From Neisseria mucosa (lineage in GTDB: Bacteria; Pseudomonadota; Gammaproteobacteria; Burkholderiales; Neisseriaceae): a stretch of 64,000 nucleotides of DNA. This document shows positions 1 through 8,435 of the stretch, in pieces. Location: assembly GCA_003028315.1 (NCBI GenBank), contig CP028150.1:1116001-1180000 (forward strand), in the 5' to 3' direction. Position 1 is the stretch's first letter; each line of letters starts with the position of its first letter. Below the pieces are notes generated by a model. The model was not told where the DNA came from and made no database searches. It saw nothing but the letters and a program-made list of their open reading frames with translations. Both the position numbers and the translations under genes were made by a program.

Positions 1-435
1 CGCCGCGCGCACCAAAACCGGCAGGTTGAAAAACACATTGCCGTAAATCAACAGATACGGCGTATCCTGCCAGCCCGCCCAAACGGCACCGTTTGTGCCG
101 AACAAAGCCAACACGCCCATACCCGCTACCAAAGTCGGCATCACGAAAGGCAGCATCAACAGCCTCAACACCAAAGCGCGTCCCCGGAAATCCAAACGCG
201 CCAACACCCACGCCGCAGGCACGCCCAAAATCCCCGCCAGCACGCAGGTTGCCAAAGCCTGAAACACCGTCCATAAGATAAGGTGCTGCATATAGTCATC
301 TCGCAACACCCCGCCCCATGCACTCCCGTCGTAAAAAGCCAGCGCAACCAAAGGCGCGACGACCATCACGATAAGGAAGCCCAAAGGCAGCAGCGCGAGC
401 AGTAAAGTGGAACTGAAAGAGCGGATGGAAGACAT
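1..435 (-). CDS. ABC transporter permease, ThiP/FbpB-like (3' end beyond window)
   Basis: Inner-membrane permease of a binding-protein-dependent importer. The 145 codons visible run from an ATG at 435 off the left edge. They show an N-terminal membrane helix (about residues 8-33), a second hydrophobic segment (about 55-75) and a third containing PFVMPTLVAGMGVLALFG. The stretch ending in GNVFFNLPVLVRAA resembles the ThiP/FbpB group, where a similar phrase precedes the coupling loop. The substrate may be thiamine or ferric iron; the sequence here cannot decide. The ATPase and the rest of this permease would lie to the left. Confidence 0.75.
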   Translation of the reverse strand, partial: MSSIRSFSSTLLLALLPLGFLIVMVVAPLVALAFYDGSAWGGVLRDDYMQHLILWTVFQALATCVLAGILGVPAAWVLARLDFRGRALVLRLLMLPFVMPTLVAGMGVLALFGTNGAVWAGWQDTPYLLIYGNVFFNLPVLVRAA

Positions 436-770
436 GGTTTGATGTTCAGCCCGATAAAAAAATTTAAAAATATCGGACATCGTCTGAAAAACGGAAACAA
501 CATCCGATTAGAAAAATGCACTTGTATCGGGTATATAACCCAAAAAATCCCTCAGAAGGCCGGAGTGCAATACGTCGTATGAAAACACACAGAATGTAGC
601 GTGGGCTTTGCCCGCGGAAAAACGACCCTGTTAATTGTCCGACTTGGAATCCAATCGGCAGGCTCGCGGGCAAAGCCTGCGCTGCGGCTTGACTTGTCCC
701 GAACCCGCATATTTTAAACGTCGTCTGAAACCAAGTGCGACAAATTGTTTTCAGACGACCTCCTTCCTGC
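436..770. other. Intergenic gap with inverted repeat and DUS pair
   Basis: No gene seen. It contains a GC-rich inverted repeat (GGGCTTTGCCCGC near 608-620 facing GCGGGCAAAGCC near 667-678) and an inverted DUS pair at 720-760. The pair is about 10 bases beyond the end of nnrD and probably terminates it. Confidence 0.5.
720..760. terminator. Inverted DUS pair, likely terminator of nnrD
   Basis: GTCGTCTGAAA (721-730 region) faces TTTTCAGACGACC (748-760). The hairpin lies just past the nnrD stop. Inverted DUS pairs commonly act as intrinsic terminators in Neisseria. Confidence 0.55.
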
Positions 771-1670
771 TCAATTTTTTGTTTTATCCGTCACGAGCCG
801 ATTCCTCAACCATCTGGCGGCAGGGGCGATTTCGCCTGCGAGCATACCGGTTTCTACGCCCGATGAATGTTTGATGACATCCGCTGCCGCGCCGTGCAGC
901 CATACGCCGGCGCAAGCGGCTTGGAACGGCGGGATGCCTTGAGCGAGCAGGCTGCCGATGATGCCGCTTAAAACGTCGCCGCTGCCTGCGGTGGCAAGTC
1001 CGGCGTTGCCGCTTGGGTTGGTATAGACCGTGCCGTCGGGCGCGGCGACCAGTGTGCGGTGTCCTTTTAGGACGGTTACGGCTTGGAATGTTGCGCTGAT
1101 GGTTTGGACGGCGGACATTCTATTTTGCTGAACGGCTTGGGTGGATGTACCGAGCAGGCGGGCGGCTTCGGCGGGATGCGGGGTCAGAACCAGATTACCG
1201 CGCTTTTGTGCTGCTTCGCGGGTTTCGGGGTTAGACCTTGCTAGCAAAGTCAGTGCGTCGGCATCAAGCAACAACGGTGCATCTTGATTGTGCGTCAACA
1301 CGGTATTTAAGATTCGGTTGGCGGTTTCGCCCAAACCCATGCCGCAGCCGACCGCCCATGCGATGATGTCCTTGCGTTTCAGCAGGTCTTCGGCAGTCGC
1401 CAGCATGATTTCGGGGCGTTCGGGGATGACGGCAAAGGGCAAGGCGGTTTGATTGAAGCCCGCCCACACTTTGCCGCTGCCTTGATAAATCGCGGCGGTG
1501 GAAGCGAGGACAACGGCTCCGCTCATGCCCGATGCGCCGCCGACGACGGCGAGCGTGCCGTATGTCCCTTTGTGCGATTCCGCTTGGCGTGGGGCGAATA
1601 CGTCGGGAAATTGCGAGGTCGTCTGAAAAAAATCGGGCGTATCGGGGAGCTTATAGGACGGGTTCATCAT
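771..1670 (-). CDS. nnrD: ADP-dependent (S)-NAD(P)H-hydrate dehydratase
   Basis: Metabolite-repair enzyme (YjeF C-terminal/carbohydrate-kinase-like fold) that dehydrates damaged S-NADHX and S-NADPHX in the cytoplasm using ADP. The translation has the family's early GTLAVVGGASGMSGA motif and the late NAGLATAGSGDVLSGIIG motif, whose Asp is the predicted catalytic residue. At about 299 residues it is the stand-alone dehydratase; no YjeF_N epimerase domain is fused. I chose the ATG at 1670 because a CAGG lies about 8 bases upstream; an in-frame ATG follows directly. It is divergent from the cytochrome b gene. A DUS forms part of its N-terminal coding sequence near 1620. Confidence 0.9.
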   Translation of the reverse strand: MMNPSYKLPDTPDFFQTTSQFPDVFAPRQAESHKGTYGTLAVVGGASGMSGAVVLASTAAIYQGSGKVWAGFNQTALPFAVIPERPEIMLATAEDLLKRKDIIAWAVGCGMGLGETANRILNTVLTHNQDAPLLLDADALTLLARSNPETREAAQKRGNLVLTPHPAEAARLLGTSTQAVQQNRMSAVQTISATFQAVTVLKGHRTLVAAPDGTVYTNPSGNAGLATAGSGDVLSGIIGSLLAQGIPPFQAACAGVWLHGAAADVIKHSSGVETGMLAGEIAPAARWLRNRLVTDKTKN

Positions 1671-1802
1671 CAATCTGCCTGAGTTTGGGATAAAATAGCG
1701 GATGCGTGGCGAAAAGAGGATGTCTTTTATCTATCGACTGTTGTTTTCACGATTCTACCGCCCCGTATAGGAACACTACAACCGCACAACAAGGAATATT
1801 TA

Positions 1803-2462
1803 ATGAAACAAAAAGTCAAAGTCTGGGATTTGCCAACGCGTCTGTTTCACTGGCTCTTGGTCTTGTCGGTCGGATTTATGTGGTACAGCGCGCAGGCTGG
1901 CGGCGGGATGCTGGTTTGGCACTTGCGCTGCGGGCTGCTGGTGGCGGGGCTGATTGTCTTCCGCCTGTGTTGGGGCTTGTGGGGCAGCGATACGGCTCGG
2001 TTTTCGCAATTCGTGCGCGGCCCGTCATCCATCCGCCGCTACCTGCAAGGCAGCCTGACGGAAAATGAGCAGCCCGGACACAACCCTTTGGGCGCGCTGA
2101 TGGTCATCGCGCTGATTGCGGCGGTTTTGCTGCAAGCGACGACGGGCTTGTTTGCCGCCGATGAAAACACGTTTACCGACAGCGGCTATCTGAACCATTT
2201 GGTCAGCTCGGACACGGGCAGCCTGATGCGCAAAATCCACGTCAATTTCTTCAACCTGCTGGCGGCATTGGCGGGACTACACATCGTTACGGTCTTGGCG
2301 TATAAGTTTTTGAAGAAAAAAGATTTGATCCGCCCGATGATCAGCGGCTACAAGTATATCGAGGGGCAAACCGTTACCTTGAAATTTGCTTCCGCCGCCA
2401 AACTGATTGCCGCATTGGCAGTGGCGGCTGTGGCGGTGGCTGCGATTTTGATGTTGAAATAA
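1803..2462 (+). CDS. Cytochrome b561-family protein (prokaryotic, PF01292)
   Basis: Small multi-helix inner-membrane di-haem cytochrome b, 219 residues. It opens with the family phrase KVWDLPTRLFHWLL, where the His is a likely haem ligand. Further hydrophobic helices are at about 40-60 and 95-115, a helix with HVNFFNLLAALAGLHIVTVLAYKF at about 142-165 holds two more His, and there is a C-terminal Ala/Val-rich helix. It likely passes electrons between quinol and an unidentified periplasmic partner such as a c-type cytochrome or Ni/Fe-hydrogenase-type enzyme. The start is supported by AAGGAA about 7 bases upstream. It is monocistronic and converges on the MlaC-like gene across a DUS terminator. 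Confidence 0.8.
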   Translation: MKQKVKVWDLPTRLFHWLLVLSVGFMWYSAQAGGGMLVWHLRCGLLVAGLIVFRLCWGLWGSDTARFSQFVRGPSSIRRYLQGSLTENEQPGHNPLGALMVIALIAAVLLQATTGLFAADENTFTDSGYLNHLVSSDTGSLMRKIHVNFFNLLAALAGLHIVTVLAYKFLKKKDLIRPMISGYKYIEGQTVTLKFASAAKLIAALAVAAVAVAAILMLK

Positions 2463-2480
2463 CAATTTAAACAAATAGAA

Positions 2481-2512
2481 AAAGGTCGTCTGAAACTTTC
2501 AGACGACCTTTT
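2481..2512. terminator. Bidirectional DUS hairpin terminator
   Basis: AAAGGTCGTCTGAAA pairs with TTTCAGACGACCTTT across a 2-base loop and lies between two convergent genes, with T-runs on both strands. Confidence 0.8.
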
Positions 2513-2522
2513 GTCATTGGAT

Positions 2523-3125
2523 TTATTGCTTTTTCAGCCCTTTGGCTTTGACGGTCGCAATGGTGCCGTCTATGCCTTTTTGCTTGATAAGTTCGCCGAA
2601 CTGGTTGCGGTAAACCGTTACCAGGCTCGTTCCGTCCACGCGGATGTTGTAGATTTTATAGACAGGGCCGACCTTATAAAGCTGGTAGGCTACTTCGTAT
2701 TTCGTCCCTTTTTTGGTGTGCAGTTCAGAAAATACGTCAAACTTATTGCCGTTGACCGTCATTTTCGGCAACAGCCTTACCTGCGCATCCGCCGCGCCGA
2801 TTAAGGCGGAATGCGAATACATGGCTATAATCATGTCTTTAAAAGCGTGGATAAATTCCGTTTTCTGAGTGGCGGAGAATTCACGCCAAGGCGCGCCGAC
2901 CGCCAAAGCGGAAATGCGTTCGTAATCCAGATAACGGTCTGCATACTGCTCGATCTGCTTGACCTTTTGCGCCTCGCTCAAAGAGCCGTTGCGCGCAATT
3001 TTCAAAACTGCATCTATATTCTGCTGCATCTGAGCCTGTGCGGGGTGTGTTTCAGCCGCCACATAAGGCGCGGCAACCACCATCGGGACAGATAATACAA
3101 AAGCGGACAAATAAGGGTTCATCAT
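2523..3125 (-). CDS. MlaC-family phospholipid-binding periplasmic protein
   Basis: Member of the MlaC/Ttg2D family (PF05494), periplasmic lipid carriers that shuttle phospholipids between outer-membrane MlaA and the inner-membrane MlaFEDB transporter. The translation starts with a signal peptide ending near AAE (about residue 20). The mature part carries family phrases such as FSATQKTEFIHAFKDMI and VYRNQFGELIKQKGIDG. I favour the ATG at 3125 because GGA lies 5 bases upstream; a longer start at 3155 is possible. No mlaF, E, D, B or A gene is nearby, so this is an orphan copy, perhaps a paralogue of one in a full mla operon elsewhere. Confidence 0.8.
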   Translation of the reverse strand: MMNPYLSAFVLSVPMVVAAPYVAAETHPAQAQMQQNIDAVLKIARNGSLSEAQKVKQIEQYADRYLDYERISALAVGAPWREFSATQKTEFIHAFKDMIIAMYSHSALIGAADAQVRLLPKMTVNGNKFDVFSELHTKKGTKYEVAYQLYKVGPVYKIYNIRVDGTSLVTVYRNQFGELIKQKGIDGTIATVKAKGLKKQ

Positions 3126-3249
3126 TATTCCATAAGATAAGAAGCAAAGCTGCATTTTAAAACGCCCTGAGGCATAAACCGTTAATCAAATGTAAAAGCA
3201 GGAAAGATAACTATATAATCGCCCTATCCGAATTTCTGAAATTCCCGCC

Positions 3250-3753
3250 ATGTACGATGTCAACACACACGATGTCCGCCGATTTTTCGCCCATGTCTGG
3301 CAACAACGCCTCACCCCCCTGCAACTGGACGGCCTGCAACAAAAAGCCCTGCGGATTATCGAAGCCCATCCCGAATACTCCCGCTATCTCGAAAATATCG
3401 AAGACTATCTGGACAAAACCTGGACGCCCGAAGAAGGAGAAACCAATCCCTTCCTGCATATGTCGCTGCATCTCTCCCTGCAAGAACAAGCAGCCATCGA
3501 CCAGCCGCCCGGCATCCGCGTCATACACGGACAACTCTGCGTGCGCTATGGCGGCGATTGGGTACGTGCCGAACACGATATGATGGATGCGCTGGCAGAA
3601 ACCATATGGGAAGCGCAACGCTACGGACGCGGCTTGGATGTCAATGCCTATATGACTCGGCTGCGCAAACTGGTCGGACTGGGGCAGGAAGAAACCGCCC
3701 GCATCAATCCGCACGAAGTCGGCGTGTCCGGCATCATCAGCGAAAGGGCTTGA
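3250..3753 (+). CDS. DUF1841 family protein
   Basis: Cytoplasmic protein of 167 residues with no signal peptide or membrane segment. The phrases NPFLHMSLHLSLQEQ and YGRGLDVNAYMTRLRKLVG, with the pattern of charged helices, fit DUF1841, a proteobacterial family of unknown function. The His/Met-containing motif HMSLHL is conserved in the family and could bind metal, but that is only a guess. It is divergent from the MlaC-like gene; the shared gap holds only a short promoter region. It ends at a DUS hairpin that separates it from the convergent radC. Confidence 0.75.
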   Translation: MYDVNTHDVRRFFAHVWQQRLTPLQLDGLQQKALRIIEAHPEYSRYLENIEDYLDKTWTPEEGETNPFLHMSLHLSLQEQAAIDQPPGIRVIHGQLCVRYGGDWVRAEHDMMDALAETIWEAQRYGRGLDVNAYMTRLRKLVGLGQEETARINPHEVGVSGIISERA

Positions 3754-3872
3754 GTTCATCTAGTCTCACCTAGTTTCCAGTTTATAGAAAAGAATTTTCA
3801 GACGACCCTTCATGCCCGTTTAGTTCAAAATATCGGCTACCTTACATATCTATCACACTAAAATCAGTAAAG

Positions 3873-3904
3873 AGGTCGTCTGAAATCCGTTTTCAGACGA
3901 CCTT
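3873..3904. terminator. Bidirectional DUS hairpin terminator
   Basis: AGGTCGTCTGAAA (3873-3885) faces TTTCAGACGACCTT (3891-3904), between the convergent DUF1841 and radC genes. Confidence 0.75.
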
Positions 3905-3937
3905 ATCTTAACCTTTACCCCGCCCGGCAATATCACT

Positions 3938-4618
3938 TTACCCTTCCATATACCCCTGTTCCCGCATCGAGCAGGCTTCTGTCGCCGTAACAATAAAATG
4001 GTCTAAAAGCGAGACATCAACCAATGCCAAAGCCTGTTTCAGACGACCTGTAAACGCGATGTCCGATTGCGAAGGCGTTGCCGAACCGCCGGGATGATTG
4101 TGCGCGATAATCAGGCTGTCGGCGTATTCGTCCAATGCGAGCTTGACGATTTCCCTGATATAGACGGTATTTTCCGCCACCGTTCCGCGCGAGAGTTCGC
4201 GCATGGCAATCAGCCTGTTTTGGCGGTTGAGCAAAAGCGCGGTGCTGACTTCTATCTTTTCGTGCCCCAAATGCAGGCGCAGATAATCGGCAACGGCTTT
4301 CGGGCTGGAAAGCGTGATATTTTCCTGTAAATCCTCGCCCAAAATCCGCCTGCCGATTTCTTTGACGACAGCAAATTGGGTAAAACTCGCCAAACCCATA
4401 CCCTTGTATGCGGAAAGCGTTTTAGCGTCGGCGCTCATCAGCTTGCCCAAGCTGCCAAACTCGTTCAGCAGATAACGCGCCAAATCCACCGCGCTCATCC
4501 CGCGCGTACCTACCCGCAGCAAAATCGCCAGCAACTCAGCATCGCTCAACGCGCCTGCGCCATGTGCCAACAATTTCTCGCGCGGCCGCTCGCCTTCAGG
4601 CCATTGTTTGATACTCAT
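3938..4618 (-). CDS. radC: RadC family JAMM/MPN-domain protein
   Basis: 226-residue protein with an N-terminal helix-hairpin-helix-like region (about residues 1-90) and a C-terminal MPN/JAMM metalloprotease-like domain. The zinc signature is visible as HNHPGG followed eight residues later by SQSDI. The family name is historical: a role in recombination repair was withdrawn and the true substrate is unknown. I placed the start at 4618 because the mRNA reads AAGGGG seven bases before that ATG; a longer frame from 4639 lacks such a site. A DUS sits within the 3' coding part near 4040. Confidence 0.85.
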   Translation of the reverse strand: MSIKQWPEGERPREKLLAHGAGALSDAELLAILLRVGTRGMSAVDLARYLLNEFGSLGKLMSADAKTLSAYKGMGLASFTQFAVVKEIGRRILGEDLQENITLSSPKAVADYLRLHLGHEKIEVSTALLLNRQNRLIAMRELSRGTVAENTVYIREIVKLALDEYADSLIIAHNHPGGSATPSQSDIAFTGRLKQALALVDVSLLDHFIVTATEACSMREQGYMEG

Positions 4619-5157
4619 GTTTACCCCTTGCGTGAACATTCACGAAAAAATTTGTTTGAAAATCTGCTTGTTATTGCACTTGCTGCAACGAAATGCTTAT
4701 CAAGCAATTAATGTAAATATTTCATATTTTATTATATTTTGAATGAATATTTAAAATATAAGCATAATATTCATATAAATTAATTGCATAAAAACAACGC
4801 GCTCAACTTCGCTTGTGAAAGCGATTGCCTTTCCTTATTCACCCGTATGGATTGACCGCAGATTCAATCTGACAGGTTTCAAAATGTCCTGTTTAAATCA
4901 AATCCGCGGGAAATCAGCCCCTTCGGGCAATTTCGTATTGCCCCTGCGTGCCATAGGCTAATATAATAGCGAGTTCGGCGGAGGCGGTTTATCCTTGGAT
5001 TTCCAGCCGTTTCCCATCCATGCTGCCCGTGCGCTTCACAAGAGTTTCAGACGACGTTTCGACGTTGCGACTCCCGCCAGCAATCAAACAGCTTTTTATC
5101 ACCCTTTCGAAAATCCGTTTTGCCGGTACTCGTCATTTTTATTGGAGTATTGCCATT
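4619..5157. other. A+T-rich gap between radC and pot operon
   Basis: No gene seen. It holds the divergent promoter regions of radC and the pot operon. The part at about 4670-4800 is strongly A+T-rich, with an imperfect palindrome around TGAATATTTAAAATATAAGC at 4741-4760. A DUS half-site lies near 5045, and a good sigma-70 promoter is described separately. Confidence 0.6.
4938..4967 (+). promoter_or_regulatory. Sigma-70 promoter of the pot operon
   Basis: TTGCCC (4938-4943), an 18-base spacer and TATAAT (4962-4967). Predicted transcription starts near 4974, leaving a leader of about 180 bases before the PotG/PotA start at 5158. Confidence 0.6.
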
Positions 5158-6282
5158 ATGACCGCAACCACTGCGTCTTCAGCCAAACCTTATCTTAAAA
5201 TCCAAGGCTTGGTGAAAAAGTTTGGTGACAATTACGCTGTCGATAACATCGACTTAGATATTTATCAACATGAAATCTTTGCCCTTTTGGGCAGCTCCGG
5301 CAGCGGCAAATCCACGCTGCTGCGTATGCTGGCGGGCATGGAAAGCCCTAATCAGGGCAAAATCATTCTGGACGGTCAAGACATTACCAAACTTGCCCCC
5401 TACGAGCGCCCCATCAATATGATGTTTCAAAGCTATGCCCTGTTCCCGCACATGACTGTGGAGCAGAACATTGCCTTCGGTCTGAAACAAGACAAAATGC
5501 CCAAAGATGAAATTGCTGCACGCGTGGAAGAAATGCTGCGTCTGGTTCAGATGACCAAATACGCCAAGCGCAAACCGCATCAATTATCCGGCGGTCAGCA
5601 ACAGCGTATCGCTTTGGCACGCAGCTTGGCAAAACGTCCGAAAATCCTGCTGCTTGACGAACCTCTCGGCGCGTTGGACAAAAAACTGCGCCAACAAACC
5701 CAGCTCGAATTGGTCAACACGCTCGAACAAGTCGGCGTAACCTGCATCATGGTCACGCACGACCAAGAAGAAGCGATGACGATGGCGACCCGCATCGCCA
5801 TTATGTCTGACGGTCAGTTGCAACAGGTCGGTACGCCCAGCGACGTGTACGACTACCCCAACAGCCGCTTTACCGCCGAATTCATCGGCGAGACCAATAT
5901 TTTCGGCGGCGTCGTGATTGACGACCATGCCGATTATGCCGTCATCGAATGCGAAGGTTTGGAAAACCACGTCCGCATCGACCACGGTCTGGGTGGCCCA
6001 AGCGAACAAGACATTTGGGTCAGCATCCGTCCCGAAGACATTGATTTGTACAAAGAAAAACCTGACCACTTGGGCCGCTTCAACTGGGCAAAAGGCACTG
6101 TAGAAGAAATCGCCTACTTGGGCAGCTTCGCCATCTACCACATCAAACTCGCCAACGGCCGCGTCGTCAAAAGCCAAGTTCCCGCACCTTATTGGTATGT
6201 GCGCAACATCACGCCGCCGACTTGGGACGAAACCGTCTATATCAGCTGGCCGGAAAACCAACCGACTCCGTTGTTCCGTTGA
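5158..6282 (+). CDS. potG: Polyamine ABC transporter ATP-binding protein (PotG/PotA)
   Basis: Energy-coupling ATPase of a spermidine/putrescine importer, on the inner face of the membrane. Visible motifs are Walker A GSSGSGKST (residues 45-53), the ABC signature LSGGQQQR (143-150), Walker B LLLDEP (D167) and the switch His in MVTHDQEEAM. A C-terminal TOBE region follows from about residue 290. Length is 374, as in PotA/PotG (about 377). I took the ATG at 5158 (GGAG 9 bases upstream) over the longer frame from 5020, whose extra residues are unlike the family. It is first in a three-gene operon; the following PotH/PotI-like permeases suggest the putrescine-type PotFGHI system. Confidence 0.93.
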   Translation: MTATTASSAKPYLKIQGLVKKFGDNYAVDNIDLDIYQHEIFALLGSSGSGKSTLLRMLAGMESPNQGKIILDGQDITKLAPYERPINMMFQSYALFPHMTVEQNIAFGLKQDKMPKDEIAARVEEMLRLVQMTKYAKRKPHQLSGGQQQRIALARSLAKRPKILLLDEPLGALDKKLRQQTQLELVNTLEQVGVTCIMVTHDQEEAMTMATRIAIMSDGQLQQVGTPSDVYDYPNSRFTAEFIGETNIFGGVVIDDHADYAVIECEGLENHVRIDHGLGGPSEQDIWVSIRPEDIDLYKEKPDHLGRFNWAKGTVEEIAYLGSFAIYHIKLANGRVVKSQVPAPYWYVRNITPPTWDETVYISWPENQPTPLFR

Positions 6283-6297
6283 TTTAAGGGGAATGAG

Positions 6298-7263
6298 ATG
6301 AACCTTAAAAAACTGAAAAACAAACTGTTCCGCCGCCCGGGTCAGCGCGCGGTCATCGCCGTACCGTATATTTGGCTTTTGGTGCTGTTTCTGATTCCGT
6401 TCGCCATTGTGCTGAAAATCAGCTTTGCCGAACAAGAAATCGCCATTCCGCCGTTTACGCCGCTGACCAGCGTCGATGAAGATTTAGGTCGTCTGAACAT
6501 CGCCATCAGTTATCAAAACTATGCCGATATTTTCCAAAATTTTTGGAATACCCTGAATCCGTTCGGCGACAGCGAAAACAGCAATATCTATCTGATGACC
6601 TACTGGTCTTCCATTAAGACTGCGCTGACGACAACCATCATTTGTCTGCTGATTGGTTATCCGACCGCCTATGCGATTTCGCGCGCCAACCCCGCCATGC
6701 GCAACGGTCTGCTGCTTGCCATCATGCTGCCTTTCTGGACTTCCTTCCTGTTGCGTGTTTACGCATGGATGGGCCTGCTGGGACACAACGGCATCATCAA
6801 CAATTTCCTGCTTAAAATGCAGATTATCGAAGAGCCTTTAGACCTGTTCTACAACGCGTTCTCGCTGAACTTGGTCATGGTCTATGCCTATCTGCCGTTT
6901 ATGATCCTGCCGCTTTACACGCAACTGGTGAAACTCGACAACCGCCTGCTTGAAGCCGCTTCTGATTTGGGCGCAGGGCCGATTAAATCGTTCTTCACCA
7001 TTACCCTGCCTCTGTCCAAAACCGGCATCATCGCAGGCTCCATGCTGGTTTTCGTTCCCGCAGTCGGTGAATTCGTGATTCCCGAACTGGTCGGCGGTTC
7101 GGAAAACCTGATGATCGGTAAAGTCTTGTGGCAGGCGTTCTTCGACCAAAACAACTGGCCGCTGGCTTCTGCCGTCGCCGTCGTCATGGTCGCATTGCTG
7201 GTCGTGCCGATTGCGCTGTTCCAGCATTATGAAAACCGCGAATTAGAGGAAGGATCCAAATAA
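6298..7263 (+). CDS. potH: Polyamine ABC transporter permease (PotH-like)
   Basis: Inner-membrane permease with about six hydrophobic helices, 321 residues. The N-terminus AVIAVPYIWLLVLFLIPF and the central YPTAYAISRA, RVYAWMGLLG and VGEFVIPELVGG phrases are close to E. coli PotH. The coupling motif EAASDLGAGPIKSFFTITLPL contacts the ATPase. It starts 15 bases after potG with GGGG upstream, and its stop overlaps the next start by one base (TAATG). A DUS is embedded in the coding sequence near 6487, where it encodes GRLN. Confidence 0.92.
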   Translation: MNLKKLKNKLFRRPGQRAVIAVPYIWLLVLFLIPFAIVLKISFAEQEIAIPPFTPLTSVDEDLGRLNIAISYQNYADIFQNFWNTLNPFGDSENSNIYLMTYWSSIKTALTTTIICLLIGYPTAYAISRANPAMRNGLLLAIMLPFWTSFLLRVYAWMGLLGHNGIINNFLLKMQIIEEPLDLFYNAFSLNLVMVYAYLPFMILPLYTQLVKLDNRLLEAASDLGAGPIKSFFTITLPLSKTGIIAGSMLVFVPAVGEFVIPELVGGSENLMIGKVLWQAFFDQNNWPLASAVAVVMVALLVVPIALFQHYENRELEEGSK

Positions 7264-8150
7264 TGCAGAAATCCCGATTATCCTGGTTCCTGAAACTGAT
7301 GCTGATGCTGTCGCTGGCGTTTCTGTATATTCCGCTGGTCGTTTTGGTCATCTATTCGTTCAACGAATCCAAGCTGGTTACCGTTTGGGGCGGCTTTTCG
7401 ACCAAGTGGTACAGCGCATTGCTGGAAAACGACACCATCTTGGAAGCCGCTTGGCTGTCGCTGCGCATTGCCGCCGCATCTTCGCTTGCAGCCGTCATTT
7501 TGGGCACGCTGGCAGGCTACGCAATGGCGCGTATCAAGCGCTTCCGCGGCAGCACCTTGTTCGCCGGTATGATTTCCGCGCCTATGGTTATGCCTGACGT
7601 GATTACCGGTCTGTCCATGCTGCTCCTGATTATTCAGGTGCAGATGTTCCTGCAAGGTAGCGAATTGCTGCAAAACCTGTACTTCGACCGCGGTTTCTTC
7701 ACCATTTTCCTCGGGCATACGACGCTTTGTATGGCATACATCACCGTCGTCATCCGTTCGCGTCTGGTGGAGCTTGACCAATCGCTCGAAGAGGCCGCAA
7801 TGGACTTAGGTACGCGTCCGCTGAAAATCTTTTTCGTCATCACCCTGCCCTTGATTGCCCCTGCCATCGCTTCAGGTTTCCTGCTCGGCATTACCCTGTC
7901 GCTGGATGATTTGGTGATTACCTCTTTCCTGTCTGGTCCCGGTTCTTCCACATTGCCGCAGGTGATTTTCTCCAAAATCAAGCTGGGTCTCGACCCGCAG
8001 ATGAATGTGTTGGCAACCATCCTGATCGGCATCATCGGTACGCTGGTCATCGTCATCAATTATTGGATGATGCGCCAAGCAACCAAACGCGATCGGGAAG
8101 CCGCCGAAGCCTACCGTCAGGAAAAGCTTGCCGCAGAAAAAACAAATTGA
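7263..8150 (+). CDS. potI: Polyamine ABC transporter permease (PotI-like)
   Basis: Second inner-membrane permease of the polyamine importer, 295 residues with about six helices. Its coupling loop reads EEAAMDLGTRPLKIFFVITL, and the following helix has the PotI-type phrase SLDDLVITSFLSGPGSSTLPQ. The start codon overlaps the potH stop (TAATG), so translation is probably coupled. A strong hairpin terminator follows directly. The binding protein is not in this operon; a PotF-like lipoprotein gene lies at 51.4-52.5 kb on the other strand. Confidence 0.92.
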   Translation: MQKSRLSWFLKLMLMLSLAFLYIPLVVLVIYSFNESKLVTVWGGFSTKWYSALLENDTILEAAWLSLRIAAASSLAAVILGTLAGYAMARIKRFRGSTLFAGMISAPMVMPDVITGLSMLLLIIQVQMFLQGSELLQNLYFDRGFFTIFLGHTTLCMAYITVVIRSRLVELDQSLEEAAMDLGTRPLKIFFVITLPLIAPAIASGFLLGITLSLDDLVITSFLSGPGSSTLPQVIFSKIKLGLDPQMNVLATILIGIIGTLVIVINYWMMRQATKRDREAAEAYRQEKLAAEKTN

Positions 8151-8159
8151 CCCAATCAG

Positions 8160-8196
8160 ACAGGCTGACCGCATCAATGCAAGGTCAGCCTGTTTT
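8160..8196 (+). terminator. Intrinsic terminator of the pot operon
   Basis: ACAGGCTGACC (8160-8170) pairs perfectly with GGTCAGCCTGT (8183-8193), followed by a T-run; 10 bases after the potI stop. Confidence 0.85.
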
Positions 8197-8238
8197 CTTC
8201 ACACAACCCGTTTGACAACTTTTCAGATGACCCTCAAC

Positions 8239-8395
8239 TATAGTGGATTAAATTTAAATCAAGATAAGGCGACGAAGCCGCAGACAGTACAGATAGTACG
8301 GAACCGATTCACTTGGTGCTTCAGCACCTTAGAGAATCGTTCTCTTTGAGCTAAGGCGAGGCAACGCCGTACTGGTTTAAAGTTAATCCACTATA
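8239..8395. repeat. Correia repeat enclosed element, full length (157 bp)
   Basis: Bounded by the characteristic inverted ends TATAGTGGATTAA and TTAATCCACTATA, with the usual internal core (GACGAAGCCGCAGACAGTAC and TTCAGCACCTTAGAG). It is nearly identical to the copy at 39769-39924, except that its left end reads AATTTAAATC where the other has CAAAAATC. It lies between the pot terminator and puuB. Such elements can carry promoters or RNase III sites that influence neighbours. Confidence 0.9.
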
Positions 8396-8435
8396 CCCTC
8401 CAAAGGTCGTCTGAAACCACACAAAGCATTACCCT

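Noticed and set aside
604..682. GGGCTTTGCCCGC inverted repeat as a mobile element
   Set aside because: Short, no coding content, no target duplication and no second copy in the window.
635..874. 79-codon plus-strand frame upstream of and overlapping the nnrD end
   Set aside because: It runs through DUS and antisense nnrD sequence, with no ribosome site and no family resemblance.
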